Notes: generated by a model not told the origin, from the sequence alone. DNA of 32,874 nt from an uncultured Spongiibacteraceae bacterium (GCA_946480345.1 CAMLJR010000010.1:1-32874), one strand, 5' to 3'; numbered from the stretch's first letter, positions 19,649-26,955 are shown. A program made the numbers and translations.

Positions 19649-20820
19649 TACTGCACTGCCGTTATGGTCGTGGGCGCCAAGCCGACACCGAAGATCGAGC
19701 GCTTCAGCTTGCCAGTCGCGGCATCGTAAATGTCCAGATTGCCATCCGCGCGCGCGGTCACTAACGACGGCTTCGCTTCGCGAGTGACCTCAAGCGATAT
19801 GGAATGGTTGCTGAGCGGGATCGTTCGGATCAGCGCCTTCTTCACGGGATCGACCACCCATACGGCATTGCCGCCATCCTTGTGGCTGCCATTGCGACCC
19901 CAAGGGTTGGCCAGGACGTAGAGCAGTCCCGCCGGATCGGAAGCGATCAACTGATATCCGCCGGGCCGCCATTCCGGCATCCCACCCTCAACGGGCTTCT
20001 TGATCGAAAAGCCACCAACCACTCGAGCGACATCACCCGAAAGGTCTATCGCCTTGAAATTACCCATGAACGTCACGAACCACGCCGTTTTTCCCACCAT
20101 AGCGGGCATCATGAACATCGGATCGTTGTCGATATCGTTGAATGGTTTGGAGGAAACCGTTTTGACTGCCCGACCTTTCTCGTCGAGCACGATGCTGGCG
20201 ATGGTGCCATCCGCGCACAGCGACGAGAAACCGCGCTGACCCGTCGGATAGATCACGGAGCAGCCTGGAACATCGACGTCAGCCAGGACCGATTTCCGAT
20301 CAAGATCCACGATCGTGACTGATGCCGCCGGCGTAAAGTTGAACACCAACGCCCACTTCGATTGGTTGGTGAGTTGCATGCTGTTTTTCATAGACGCTAA
20401 CTGGGCGCGCTTTCCGCCCGGCAACAAAATTTCCCCTTTAGGGGCAAGCGTCTTCATGTCCCAAATGGTGAGCACATCGGTGCGCTCACCGCGCGACCCG
20501 CGAGAGTAGTAAGTTTCACTAGTGTAGATTTCACCGCGACTCGTCGACGGCACGATCGAGCCCATCTGAGCGGCCGAAAATTGCCCTTTCAGGTTGCGGT
20601 TTTCTCCCGCCGTATCGATGATGACGCCGCGCGCGTCGATCATACTCGTATAATACGTGTCGCCAAGGAAAACCCAACTGGCCGGATACTTTTCCGGAAG
20701 CGTTTCCGAACGCCCCACTTCCTCGGTCGGTAGCGGTTGCGGAAAATCTGCCGCCAACACCGGCGATGCAATTGCTCCTGCGAGCAGGGCAGTCATGCAA
20801 GTTCTCAACTTCCAGCGCAT
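19648..20820 (-). CDS. aauB: Aralkylamine dehydrogenase heavy chain
   Basis: 390 residues with a Sec signal peptide (cleavage near ALA-A, residue 23-24). The remainder looks like the seven-bladed beta-propeller large subunit of TTQ amine dehydrogenases, which holds two light chains in an alpha2-beta2 enzyme and shapes the substrate channel. Recognisable segments are YTSMIDARGVIID, GEIYTSETYYSRGSRGERTD, and a C-terminal WVVDPVKK...GNLDIYDAATGKL repeat. First gene of the minus-strand cluster; GAGAGA lies about 8 nt upstream of the ATG. The BEDA gene order is that of the aromatic amine utilisation (aau) cluster rather than the longer mau cluster. Substrate preference is inferred, mainly from the light chain. 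Confidence 0.92.
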   Translation of the reverse strand: MRWKLRTCMTALLAGAIASPVLAADFPQPLPTEEVGRSETLPEKYPASWVFLGDTYYTSMIDARGVIIDTAGENRNLKGQFSAAQMGSIVPSTSRGEIYTSETYYSRGSRGERTDVLTIWDMKTLAPKGEILLPGGKRAQLASMKNSMQLTNQSKWALVFNFTPAASVTIVDLDRKSVLADVDVPGCSVIYPTGQRGFSSLCADGTIASIVLDEKGRAVKTVSSKPFNDIDNDPMFMMPAMVGKTAWFVTFMGNFKAIDLSGDVARVVGGFSIKKPVEGGMPEWRPGGYQLIASDPAGLLYVLANPWGRNGSHKDGGNAVWVVDPVKKALIRTIPLSNHSISLEVTREAKPSLVTARADGNLDIYDAATGKLKRSIFGVGLAPTTITAVQ

Positions 20821-20933
20821 AGGTCGATCTCTCTATTCAGCCGTGCTCGTCTCAAACGAGGGGGAGGGTACGGACGCACCCATCGCACATGCCTGACGGG
20901 CAAAGGGGCCATCCAAATCAGCGGGCAGCTTAA

Positions 20934-20957
20934 GCCCAACTGTTGACGCCTGTCAAC
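20934..20957 (-). promoter_or_regulatory. Candidate aauB promoter with overlapping operator palindrome
   Basis: A perfect inverted repeat GTTGAC-N4-GTCAAC spans 20942-20957 in the 237-bp divergent region between aauB and the VOC gene. On the minus strand it contains a consensus -35, TTGACA (20956-20951); the -10 expected 17-18 nt downstream is weak (TTAAGC/TAAGCT). A second, imperfect copy (GTTGAC-GAGCT-TCAAT, 20990-21005) lies 48 bp to the right. Overlap of palindrome and -35 suggests a repressor site. No regulator gene is visible nearby, and the class of regulator is unknown. Confidence 0.4.
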
Positions 20958-21057
20958 TTCCGTAAAAGCCTCCGGGAAGAGAGTGAATAGTTGACGAGCT
21001 TCAATTAATGGGCCAGCCTAGCGCCCCTTCCATCGACTCGCGTTTAAGGGACCAATA

Positions 21058-21579
21058 ATGATGCGATCTACAAAAAGTGGCGTACTTCTTACCGCAATAG
21101 CAGCGATCTGGATTACCGCTCAGACCCCGGCTCAGGCCCAGTCGACTGCGGCTAACCCAGCCCACACGCAAAGCGGCGACAAGCATTTTGTGAAGCCGAT
21201 CCCGCTCGGTTTTACCAAGCTGGTAGTCGAAGATCTCGACGCCATGTCCAAATTCTATCGCGCCTTGTGCGGTTTCGAGGAGGAAGGCCGCGGTGACGCT
21301 AAGATCGGTGGCCACCCCATCCGCGAAGTCCACTTTCGGTCCGATCCACCCGGAACGGGCACCTTTACGCTGACGAAGTTCTTGGACGCGCGGCGCCCCC
21401 CATCTCAATCAGTCATTCTCGGTTTCATCGTCCCAAATATAAATCAGTTCGTGGAGAAAGCTCGCAAGGCTGGCGGTGTGCTCGTTGAACCGGTCACGCC
21501 GGACCCCGAACACGGCGTCAAGTATGCTTTCGTCAAGGACATCGAAGGAAACTTGATCGAGGTGGTCGAGCTCCTGTAG
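21058..21579 (+). CDS. Exported VOC (glyoxalase-fold) family protein
   Basis: 173 residues with a Sec signal peptide (hydrophobic 9-20, cleavage near AQA-QS, residue 27-28), followed by one VOC domain (about 48-173): LGFTKLVVEDLDAMSKFY, GTFTLTKFLD, and the closing FVKDIEGNLIEVVEL. The usual first metal ligand of the fold (His/Gln) is Thr53 here, while the C-terminal Glu168 is kept, so normal glyoxalase metal binding is doubtful. AAGGGA lies 7 nt before the first ATG (a second ATG follows immediately). Divergent from aauB with shared regulatory DNA. It might handle or bind an aldehyde product in the periplasm, but that is only an inference from context. Confidence 0.82.
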   Translation: MMRSTKSGVLLTAIAAIWITAQTPAQAQSTAANPAHTQSGDKHFVKPIPLGFTKLVVEDLDAMSKFYRALCGFEEEGRGDAKIGGHPIREVHFRSDPPGTGTFTLTKFLDARRPPSQSVILGFIVPNINQFVEKARKAGGVLVEPVTPDPEHGVKYAFVKDIEGNLIEVVELL

Positions 21580-21621
21580 GCGCTAAACGATTGGATGGCA
21601 GATTCCCCAATCATGATCGAT

Positions 21622-21648
21622 CCGGCTCCAACTCAAAACTGGGGCCGG
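21622..21648. other. Stable hairpin downstream of the VOC gene
   Basis: CCGGCTCCA (21622-21630) pairs with TGGGGCCGG (21640-21648) with a single G-U pair and a 9-nt loop. On the plus strand it is followed by AAAAAT rather than T residues, so it is not a standard intrinsic terminator; it may protect the 3' end of the VOC transcript. The remaining bases between 21580 and 21757 show nothing else. Confidence 0.35.
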
Positions 21649-21757
21649 AAAAATATCGATATGTTACGGATAATTATTTGCGCGTCACCAAGTTCGGTTT
21701 AGGTAACAGCTTTGTAGAAAATCGGGCTTAGGAGAACGCGTTTTGTCTTGGGTTATG

Positions 21758-21847
<90 letters not shown>

Positions 21848-21873
21848 GAAGGCTCGCTCAACAGCGGGCCGCC

Positions 21874-21902
21874 ATCTTAATGACGAAGAGCTAAAAGAAC
21901 AA
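21874..21902 (-). promoter_or_regulatory. Candidate promoter of tRNA-Ser
   Basis: On the minus strand TTGTTC (21902-21897), a 17-nt spacer, and TAAGAT (21879-21874) lie about 26 bp upstream of the tRNA 5' end. The stretch just after the -10 is GC-rich (GGCGGCCCG), as in stringently controlled stable-RNA promoters. Moderate match to consensus only. Confidence 0.4.
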
Positions 21903-22060
21903 GTCGGATAAAAAGCGAAGTCGAGTTAAGCGATTCCCCCCCTACTACCTTGGTTCGTTAAGCATGGAACCGGATTTGCAGTGCTCAGTCATAAACCTGC
22001 AACATGCATTTTTAATAATCATGGAGACACGTTCTCGAATCTGTTTTCCGGGGTAAATCA

Positions 22061-22240
22061 ATGAGCAATCAAGCCACTCATTTAAACGTTAAAAATCTCT
22101 GTAGCCGTAAGCTATGGGAGCTCGCATCAACTCGCGCGGTGGATGACGATCAGCTGCGTGCGGTAGCGCGTGAATTGCAATTGCGCCGCCATTATTTGCA
22201 AGAACTCGAAAGCCTTCAGCCAAAACGAGCGCACCATTAA
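22061..22240 (+). CDS. Small hypothetical protein (59 aa)
   Basis: A 59-residue frame starting with ATG 8 nt after CCGGGGT and ending in TAA. The product is soluble, charged and probably helical (RKLWELASTRAVDDDQLRAV, then RELQLRRHYLQELESLQ), with no signal peptide or membrane segment. The tail is basic (PKRAHH). I do not recognise a named family. The good ribosome-binding site, codon choice like its neighbours (CGC, GAA, CTG/TTG mix) and co-orientation with the next small gene, 72 bp away, support a real gene. The 160 bp before it (21903-22060) show no feature I can support. Confidence 0.65.
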   Translation: MSNQATHLNVKNLCSRKLWELASTRAVDDDQLRAVARELQLRRHYLQELESLQPKRAHH

Positions 22241-22312
22241 CAGCCGGCTATCGCATCGAAACGGTGTTCGAGTAGAATCGCGCGGTCTTGATTACCAAAC
22301 ATCTGCAGAAAT

Positions 22313-22651
22313 ATGACCAGCGTTTTTGTTGTAAAGAACCAACTCGGACAATATCTCAACAAGCAGCAGGAATGGGTCGATGGCAGCGATAGCCACACTC
22401 TCCTCCGCACACCGCATAAAGACGAAGCTATCAACACTGTGTTCGAAGTCAGCTCGCGCGATATTTATTTGCGCGCAGAAGCAATAGCATGCGAATTAGA
22501 TGCGAAAGGCAACCCCATCGTTGATAAGGCCACCAACGACAGCGCCGTTGCAAGCGAAGAAATTGAGCACGATGCAGAAAGCGAAAACTCCTCTGCCGCT
22601 ACCGACCCAACTACAGATCCATCTTTGCAAGACGCTCCGCTATCGTCCTGA
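22313..22651 (+). CDS. Conserved hypothetical protein (112 aa)
   Basis: 112 residues. The N-terminal 65 form the conserved-looking part (FVVKNQLGQYLNKQQEWVDG, then HKDEAINTVFEVSSRDIYLRAE), and the last 45 are acidic, Ser/Thr/Asp-rich and probably disordered. It resembles an unnamed family of short proteins I associate with pseudomonads and relatives, but I cannot give it a function. No signal peptide or cysteine-based site beyond a single Cys. The ribosome-binding site is weak (CAGAAAT). It lies 72 bp after the 59-aa gene on the same strand and about 315 bp upstream of leuA. Confidence 0.75.
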   Translation: MTSVFVVKNQLGQYLNKQQEWVDGSDSHTLLRTPHKDEAINTVFEVSSRDIYLRAEAIACELDAKGNPIVDKATNDSAVASEEIEHDAESENSSAATDPTTDPSLQDAPLSS

Positions 22652-22701
22652 TCGAGAAAATCGATTGACGCAACCGGAGATAGACAATTAGTCTTGACCC
22701 C

Positions 22702-22755
22702 ATGAAACCGAACACCCTCCTCAAAAGCGATCGACTGCCCCTGCTATTTCTATAA
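22702..22755 (+). CDS. Possible first leucine-rich leader peptide upstream of leuA
   Basis: A 17-codon ORF, MKPNTLLKSDRLPLLFL, with six leucines, ends where a small hairpin begins (CCCTGC 22739-22744 / GCAGGG 22757-22762). A wider 8-bp pairing, AAACCGAA (22705-22712) with TTCGGTTT (22773-22780), encloses it and leads into TTTT. No convincing Shine-Dalgarno sequence precedes the ATG, which keeps confidence low. If translated, ribosome stalling here would disturb both pairings. It could also be chance. Confidence 0.3.
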   Translation: MKPNTLLKSDRLPLLFL

Positions 22756-22806
22756 CGCAGGGCCTGTGCTTTTTCGGTTTTTTTGTTCACCTACTCGATC
22801 GCTGAC

Positions 22807-22905
22807 ATGACTATTTTCGTTGTATCCATCAAAACATCGCTCTTCGCCAAGCTTCTGGCCGCCCTACTGCTGCGACTGCGCCGCAGCCGGTGTGCCATGA
22901 ATTAA
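22807..22905 (+). CDS. Candidate leuA leader peptide (32 aa, leucine-rich)
   Basis: A 32-residue ORF located 61 bp before leuA contains seven leucines, six of them within LLAALLLRL (residues 16-24; codons CTT CTG ... CTA CTG CTG ... CTG, 22852-22878). The stop codon (22903-22905) lies directly before the hairpin elements that control leuA. A ribosome paused at these leucine codons would leave 22886-22895 free, while one that reaches the stop would cover it, which is the geometry of classical amino-acid attenuation. No strong Shine-Dalgarno sequence is visible before the ATG, so translation is unproven. Confidence 0.5.
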   Translation: MTIFVVSIKTSLFAKLLAALLLRLRRSRCAMN

Positions 22906-22961
22906 CGGCGGTGCACATCGGCTCCTGACTATGCCGCCATTTATTTTTTTGGCACAGGAGC
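22869..22961 (+). promoter_or_regulatory. Putative leuA attenuator and RBS-sequestering hairpin
   Basis: Several mutually exclusive pairings can be drawn. (1:2) GCTGCG 22869-22874 with CGCAGC 22882-22887. (2:3, antiterminator-like) GCCGGTGTGC 22886-22895 with GCACATCGGC 22913-22922, ten pairs with one G-U. (3:4, terminator-like) GGCGGT 22907-22912 with GCCGCC 22933-22938, followed by ATTTATTTTTTT. A further perfect 7-bp stem, GCTCCTG 22921-22927 with CAGGAGC 22955-22961, hides the leuA Shine-Dalgarno AGGAG. The arrangement suggests leucine-dependent control of transcription, translation or both. Confidence 0.5.
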
Positions 22962-22966
22962 AGCAC

Positions 22967-24646
22967 ATGAACACATTTAATTTTCGCAAATACGCACGCA
23001 GCGATCGACCCAAAATGATGGCGCGGCGCTGGCCAGATCGACAGATTGAGGCCGCACCGCAGTGGTGTAGCGTAGATTTGCGCGATGGCAATCAGGCATT
23101 GCCGTCGCCGATGAATATCGAACAAAAACGCAAATTGTTCACTCGGTTGGTCGCGATCGGCTTCAAGGAAATTGAAGTGGGTTTTCCGGCGGCCTCGCAA
23201 CCCGATTTTGATTTTGTGCGCGCGTTAATCGAAGAAAATCTGATTCCAGAAGATGTAACCATCCAGGTGTTAACGCAGGCACGCGAAGATATTATCGCGC
23301 GCAGTTTCGAGGCGTTGCAGGGCGCACCCCGTGCCGTCATGCACGTGTACAACTCGACATCGCCAGCACAGCGCAATTATGTATTTAACACCGATCGCAA
23401 TGGTATTCGCGCTATTGCGGAAAACGGTGCCCGATGGGTTAAACAGTACGCTGCGCAACAACCCGATACGCATTGGACGTTTCAATATTCGCCGGAAAGC
23501 TTCACGCAAACGGAACTCGATTTCGCGCGCGACATCTGCGAGGCCGTTTGCGATATTTGGCGCCCCGATATCGGCCAGCCGGTCATTATCAATTTGCCAT
23601 CGACGGTCGAAGTGCATACGCCCAATGTATTTGCCGATCGTATCGAATGGTTCAACGATAATTTCCGCTATCGGGAACACGTGCGTCTTTGTGTGCATAC
23701 GCATAACGATCGCGGCTGCGCGGTGGCTGCGGCGGAACTCGCCGTCATGGCCGGCGCCGATCGTGTCGAAGGAACATTACTCGGCAACGGCGAACGCACC
23801 GGCAACATGGACATCATCACGATGGCGATGAATATGTACAGCCAGGGCATCGACCCGCAACTCGATTTCCACAACATGGCGGACATCGTGCGCTGCGTCG
23901 AAGACTGCACCGACATTCGCACGCACGTGCGTCACCCATGGGTCGGCGAGTTGGTCTATACGGCATTTTCAGGCAGTCATCAGGATGCGATTCACAAAGG
24001 ATTGAAGCAATGGAATTCAGCGCATGCGTGGGATGTACCGTATTTGCCCATCGATCCACAGGATATCGGCCGCAGTTACGAAGCGGTTGTACGGGTGAAT
24101 AGCCAATCCGGCAAAGGGGGTGTCGCGTTTACGCTCGAACGCGAATTCGGATTGCAATTGCCGCGTGCCTTACAAATCGAATTCGGACGTCACGTGCAGC
24201 AATTATCGGAACGAATCGATGGTGAAGTGAATGCACAGCAAATTCGGCAGTTGTTCGAATCGCTGTACGTGCACCGCCGCGAGCCGTGGCAATTGCAGCA
24301 ATATCAGATATACACGCGCGATCTCGATCGCGTGGCGGTGCATGCCGAACTGATTAACGCGAACGGTAGTTCGATTGTGGTTAATGGCGAGGGTAATGGT
24401 GCTCTCGAAGCAGCCGTTACCGCATTACGCAGTGTGAACCACGACCGTATCGAAATAGTCGATTACCACGAGCATGCGTTGCAACGCGGCACCGATGCCA
24501 AAGCCGTTAGCTACGTTCGCATAATTAGTTGTGGCAAGAACCATTGGGGCGTTGGTGTGGCCGAAGACAGCGTGCGTGCGGTGCTCGATGCATTGATAAG
24601 CGCCATCAACAGCGCACTCACCCACATCAACGAAGTCGCGGCTTAA
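22967..24646 (+). CDS. leuA: 2-isopropylmalate synthase (long LeuA form)
   Basis: Catalyses the first committed step of leucine synthesis: acetyl-CoA plus 2-oxoisovalerate to 2-isopropylmalate. 559 residues, the longer LeuA type typical of pseudomonads and actinobacteria. The ATG at 22967 has AGGAG 6-7 nt upstream; the longer frame from 22931 would start inside the leader hairpin. The DRE-TIM metallolyase barrel begins with WCSVDLRDGNQALPSPM and contains the metal-binding VHTHNDRGCAVAAAEL and GADRVEGTLLGNGERTGN. The C-terminal part (after about 430) carries the regulatory domain (NGSSIVVNGEGNGALEAAV) that binds leucine for feedback inhibition in this family. It is monocistronic by context, with its own terminator. 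Confidence 0.97.
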   Translation: MNTFNFRKYARSDRPKMMARRWPDRQIEAAPQWCSVDLRDGNQALPSPMNIEQKRKLFTRLVAIGFKEIEVGFPAASQPDFDFVRALIEENLIPEDVTIQVLTQAREDIIARSFEALQGAPRAVMHVYNSTSPAQRNYVFNTDRNGIRAIAENGARWVKQYAAQQPDTHWTFQYSPESFTQTELDFARDICEAVCDIWRPDIGQPVIINLPSTVEVHTPNVFADRIEWFNDNFRYREHVRLCVHTHNDRGCAVAAAELAVMAGADRVEGTLLGNGERTGNMDIITMAMNMYSQGIDPQLDFHNMADIVRCVEDCTDIRTHVRHPWVGELVYTAFSGSHQDAIHKGLKQWNSAHAWDVPYLPIDPQDIGRSYEAVVRVNSQSGKGGVAFTLEREFGLQLPRALQIEFGRHVQQLSERIDGEVNAQQIRQLFESLYVHRREPWQLQQYQIYTRDLDRVAVHAELINANGSSIVVNGEGNGALEAAVTALRSVNHDRIEIVDYHEHALQRGTDAKAVSYVRIISCGKNHWGVGVAEDSVRAVLDALISAINSALTHINEVAA

Positions 24647-24655
24647 TTTTTTTCA

Positions 24656-24679
24656 GGGCGCACAGCGCCCTTTTTATTT
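24656..24679 (+). terminator. Rho-independent terminator of leuA
   Basis: GGGCGC (24656-24661), loop ACA, GCGCCC (24665-24670), followed by TTTTTATTT. It starts 10 bp after the leuA stop. On the minus strand the stem is followed by TGAAAAAAA, so it does not serve the convergent Nudix gene. Confidence 0.92.
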
Positions 24680-24720
24680 CTGATGTTGTGGGGGTATTCC
24701 CAAAGTTGCACGCGTATTTA

Positions 24721-25389
24721 TCAAATATCGCTTTCGTAGCACCAGCCATTTTTATCCCGCGTCGTGCGATGTCGCCTTCCTGGCAAAAATGGATCGGCGT
24801 CGGCATACCCGGCATCCCCCGGATATAACGCCACCGCGCCAACATCGGTCTTGACGAATTTCGGCAAAATTTCTACAACTCGACGCGCGCGATAGTGCCT
24901 AAAAACTTCTTCGATTGTGCTGCAGCCGTCCAATTCAGCCAGAGCAATATAGGTCGGCGGCAGCAGATCCAATTCACCTGCGCGATGTGCCGCAAGTGCC
25001 GCCGCAGGCGTCAACCAGCGATGCGCGAGAATTTCGGAGCCATCAACAACGACGTCCTTATCCATCTTAATTGCGGCGACAAAAAACCACGTCGCGTACC
25101 GTATTGGCTCGGCTTCGGGCGTTGTCCAATGCGCAAAATATTGCAGTGCGCAGTCGTCGATATCGAGACCGGTTTCTTCGAGCGTTTCACGCACCGCCGC
25201 TCTGCGTGCTGCCGCGAGTAACTCATCTAACGCGCCGGCATAGTCATCAACATCGATTCGTCCGCCGGGAAATACCCAAAGTCCGCCTGCAAATTGCAAC
25301 GCGCTATTACGTTGTAACAGCAACACCTCAAAGCCTCCCGTGCCGTCGCGCAACAGCACCACAGTGGCGGCAGGTCTAATCGCACTCAT
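24721..25389 (-). CDS. Nudix hydrolase, NUDT7/8/19-like
   Basis: 222 residues. The Nudix region starts GGLWVFPGGRID (35-46) and ends in the box core REtLEEtGL (Arg67, Glu68, Glu71, Glu72, Gly74); about 20 residues are inserted between the glycine and the REUxEE core, as in the NUDT19/RP2p-like branch, often CoA or nucleoside-diphosphate-linked diphosphatases. Cytosolic; substrate unknown. AAAGGGAA precedes the start. It converges on leuA and diverges from the cardiolipin synthase gene. Confidence 0.88.
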   Translation of the reverse strand: MSAIRPAATVVLLRDGTGGFEVLLLQRNSALQFAGGLWVFPGGRIDVDDYAGALDELLAAARRAAVRETLEETGLDIDDCALQYFAHWTTPEAEPIRYATWFFVAAIKMDKDVVVDGSEILAHRWLTPAAALAAHRAGELDLLPPTYIALAELDGCSTIEEVFRHYRARRVVEILPKFVKTDVGAVALYPGDAGYADADPFLPGRRHRTTRDKNGWCYESDI

Positions 25390-25481
25390 CGTGTATTCCC
25401 TTTATCATCGTCAGTCAGAATAACGACCTGGCCGTGCCCGCTCAACAGCCAGCAACCTCGACCAATGTATAGTCGATCGAT

Positions 25482-26912
25482 ATGACTGAAAATTTGATTT
25501 ACTGGATCGGCGAATTCGACCTGACCGCCGTTGCGATTTATACGGTTGTCGTGCAATTGCTTGCGATCGTTGCCGCGATGGAAGCAATCATGAAAACGCG
25601 AACGTCCCAAGGTGCGATCGCATGGTCATTGTCGTTGATCTTAATGCCCACGTTGATGTTGCCGGCATATTGGATTTTCGGTCGCCGAAAATTTCGTGGT
25701 TATGCAAAAGCCCGGCGGCTGAATAAAACCGGTTTGCAATTTCCGCGCACCACGGCGCTTGAAATAGAATTTTTTGAGCCGAGCGATGCGCTCGAACGCA
25801 TCGCGCAAATGCCCTTTATGAAGGGCAACCATCTTGAGCTATTGATTAATGGCGAACAGACTTTCGCTGCATTATTCAAGCTAATCGAGGAGGCTCGTCA
25901 TTACATACTGCTCGAATATTACATCGTGCGCGATGACATCATCGGCGAACAATTACTGCGGCAACTCTCAGCGAAAGCGCAGCAAGGCGTAGCGGTTTAT
26001 TTTCTTTACGACGAGGTCGGCAGCTTTCAACTGAGCCGCCTCTACGTTAACCGCATGCGCGCGAGCGGAGTCGATATGCGCGCGTTCAACAGCAGAAAAG
26101 GACGACGCAACCGATTTCAGCTTAACTTTCGCAATCACCGCAAAATTGTCATTGCCGATGGCGCTATCGGCATGATTGGCGGCAACAACGTGGGCGATGA
26201 ATATCTCGACAAGCATCCGATTTTGACGCCATGGCGCGACACCAGTTTAGCAATACGCGGCAACGCGGTACTCGCGCTGCAGTTAACCTTTTTGGAAGAT
26301 TGGTATTGGGCCTGCGAACAAGTGCCGCAATTAATCTGGGCCCGCCCCGATGAAACAGCCGGGGAAGTCGCGGCATTAGTAGTACCGAGCGGGCCTGCCG
26401 ATCAGCTCGAAACCTGCTCGCTATTGTTTCAACAATTAATTCATAGCGCGCAAAAACGGCTCTGGATCGTCAGCCCCTACTTCGTGCCGGACTCGGCGAT
26501 TCTGATGGCGCTGCAATTGGCGGCATTGCGTGGGGTGGATGTGCGCATCATGCTGCCGGAAAAACCCGATAAGCGAATGGTATGGCTCTCGTCATTCGCG
26601 AGTCTCAATGAAGTGCAGCAGGCCGGTGTGCGCGTGTATCGCTACCAAGCTGGCTTTCTGCATCAAAAGGTTTGGCTGATCGATGATGATTGCGCATTGA
26701 TCGGCACGGCCAATCTGGATAATCGTTCACTGCGTCTTAACTTTGAAGTGGGTGTCGTTTCACGCAATCACGCGTTTGCTGCAAAAATTGAAACGATGCT
26801 GTTAACCGACTTCGAACACAGCCGTTTGCTACCTGAAGATGAGCTAAAAACGCGAGGGTTTCTGTTTCGACTGGCCGTGCGCTGTTGTTATTTACTAGGG
26901 CCGATTCTTTAG
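25482..26912 (+). CDS. cls: Cardiolipin synthase (phospholipase D superfamily)
   Basis: Inner-membrane enzyme that makes cardiolipin from phosphatidylglycerol. 476 residues: two N-terminal transmembrane segments (about 15-35 and 45-67), then two HKD catalytic motifs, HxKxxxxD at His219/Lys221/Asp226 (NHRKIVIADGAIGMIGGNN) and His394/Lys396/Asp401 (LHQKVWLIDDDCALIGTANL). The layout is that of ClsA. A TATAGT hexamer lies only 9 bp before the ATG and no Shine-Dalgarno sequence is visible, so the transcript might be nearly leaderless. No terminator is obvious in the 43 bp before the convergent PilZ gene. Confidence 0.94.
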   Translation: MTENLIYWIGEFDLTAVAIYTVVVQLLAIVAAMEAIMKTRTSQGAIAWSLSLILMPTLMLPAYWIFGRRKFRGYAKARRLNKTGLQFPRTTALEIEFFEPSDALERIAQMPFMKGNHLELLINGEQTFAALFKLIEEARHYILLEYYIVRDDIIGEQLLRQLSAKAQQGVAVYFLYDEVGSFQLSRLYVNRMRASGVDMRAFNSRKGRRNRFQLNFRNHRKIVIADGAIGMIGGNNVGDEYLDKHPILTPWRDTSLAIRGNAVLALQLTFLEDWYWACEQVPQLIWARPDETAGEVAALVVPSGPADQLETCSLLFQQLIHSAQKRLWIVSPYFVPDSAILMALQLAALRGVDVRIMLPEKPDKRMVWLSSFASLNEVQQAGVRVYRYQAGFLHQKVWLIDDDCALIGTANLDNRSLRLNFEVGVVSRNHAFAAKIETMLLTDFEHSRLLPEDELKTRGFLFRLAVRCCYLLGPIL

Positions 26913-26955
26913 CTTTTAACTGTTACTTCTGAGCACGCCATTTATTTTGCAAGCA

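Noticed and set aside
22664..22694. TTGACG with a possible -10 near TAGTCT as leuA promoter
   Set aside because: The -35 is good but no acceptable -10 lies at 16-18 nt; not enough to annotate.
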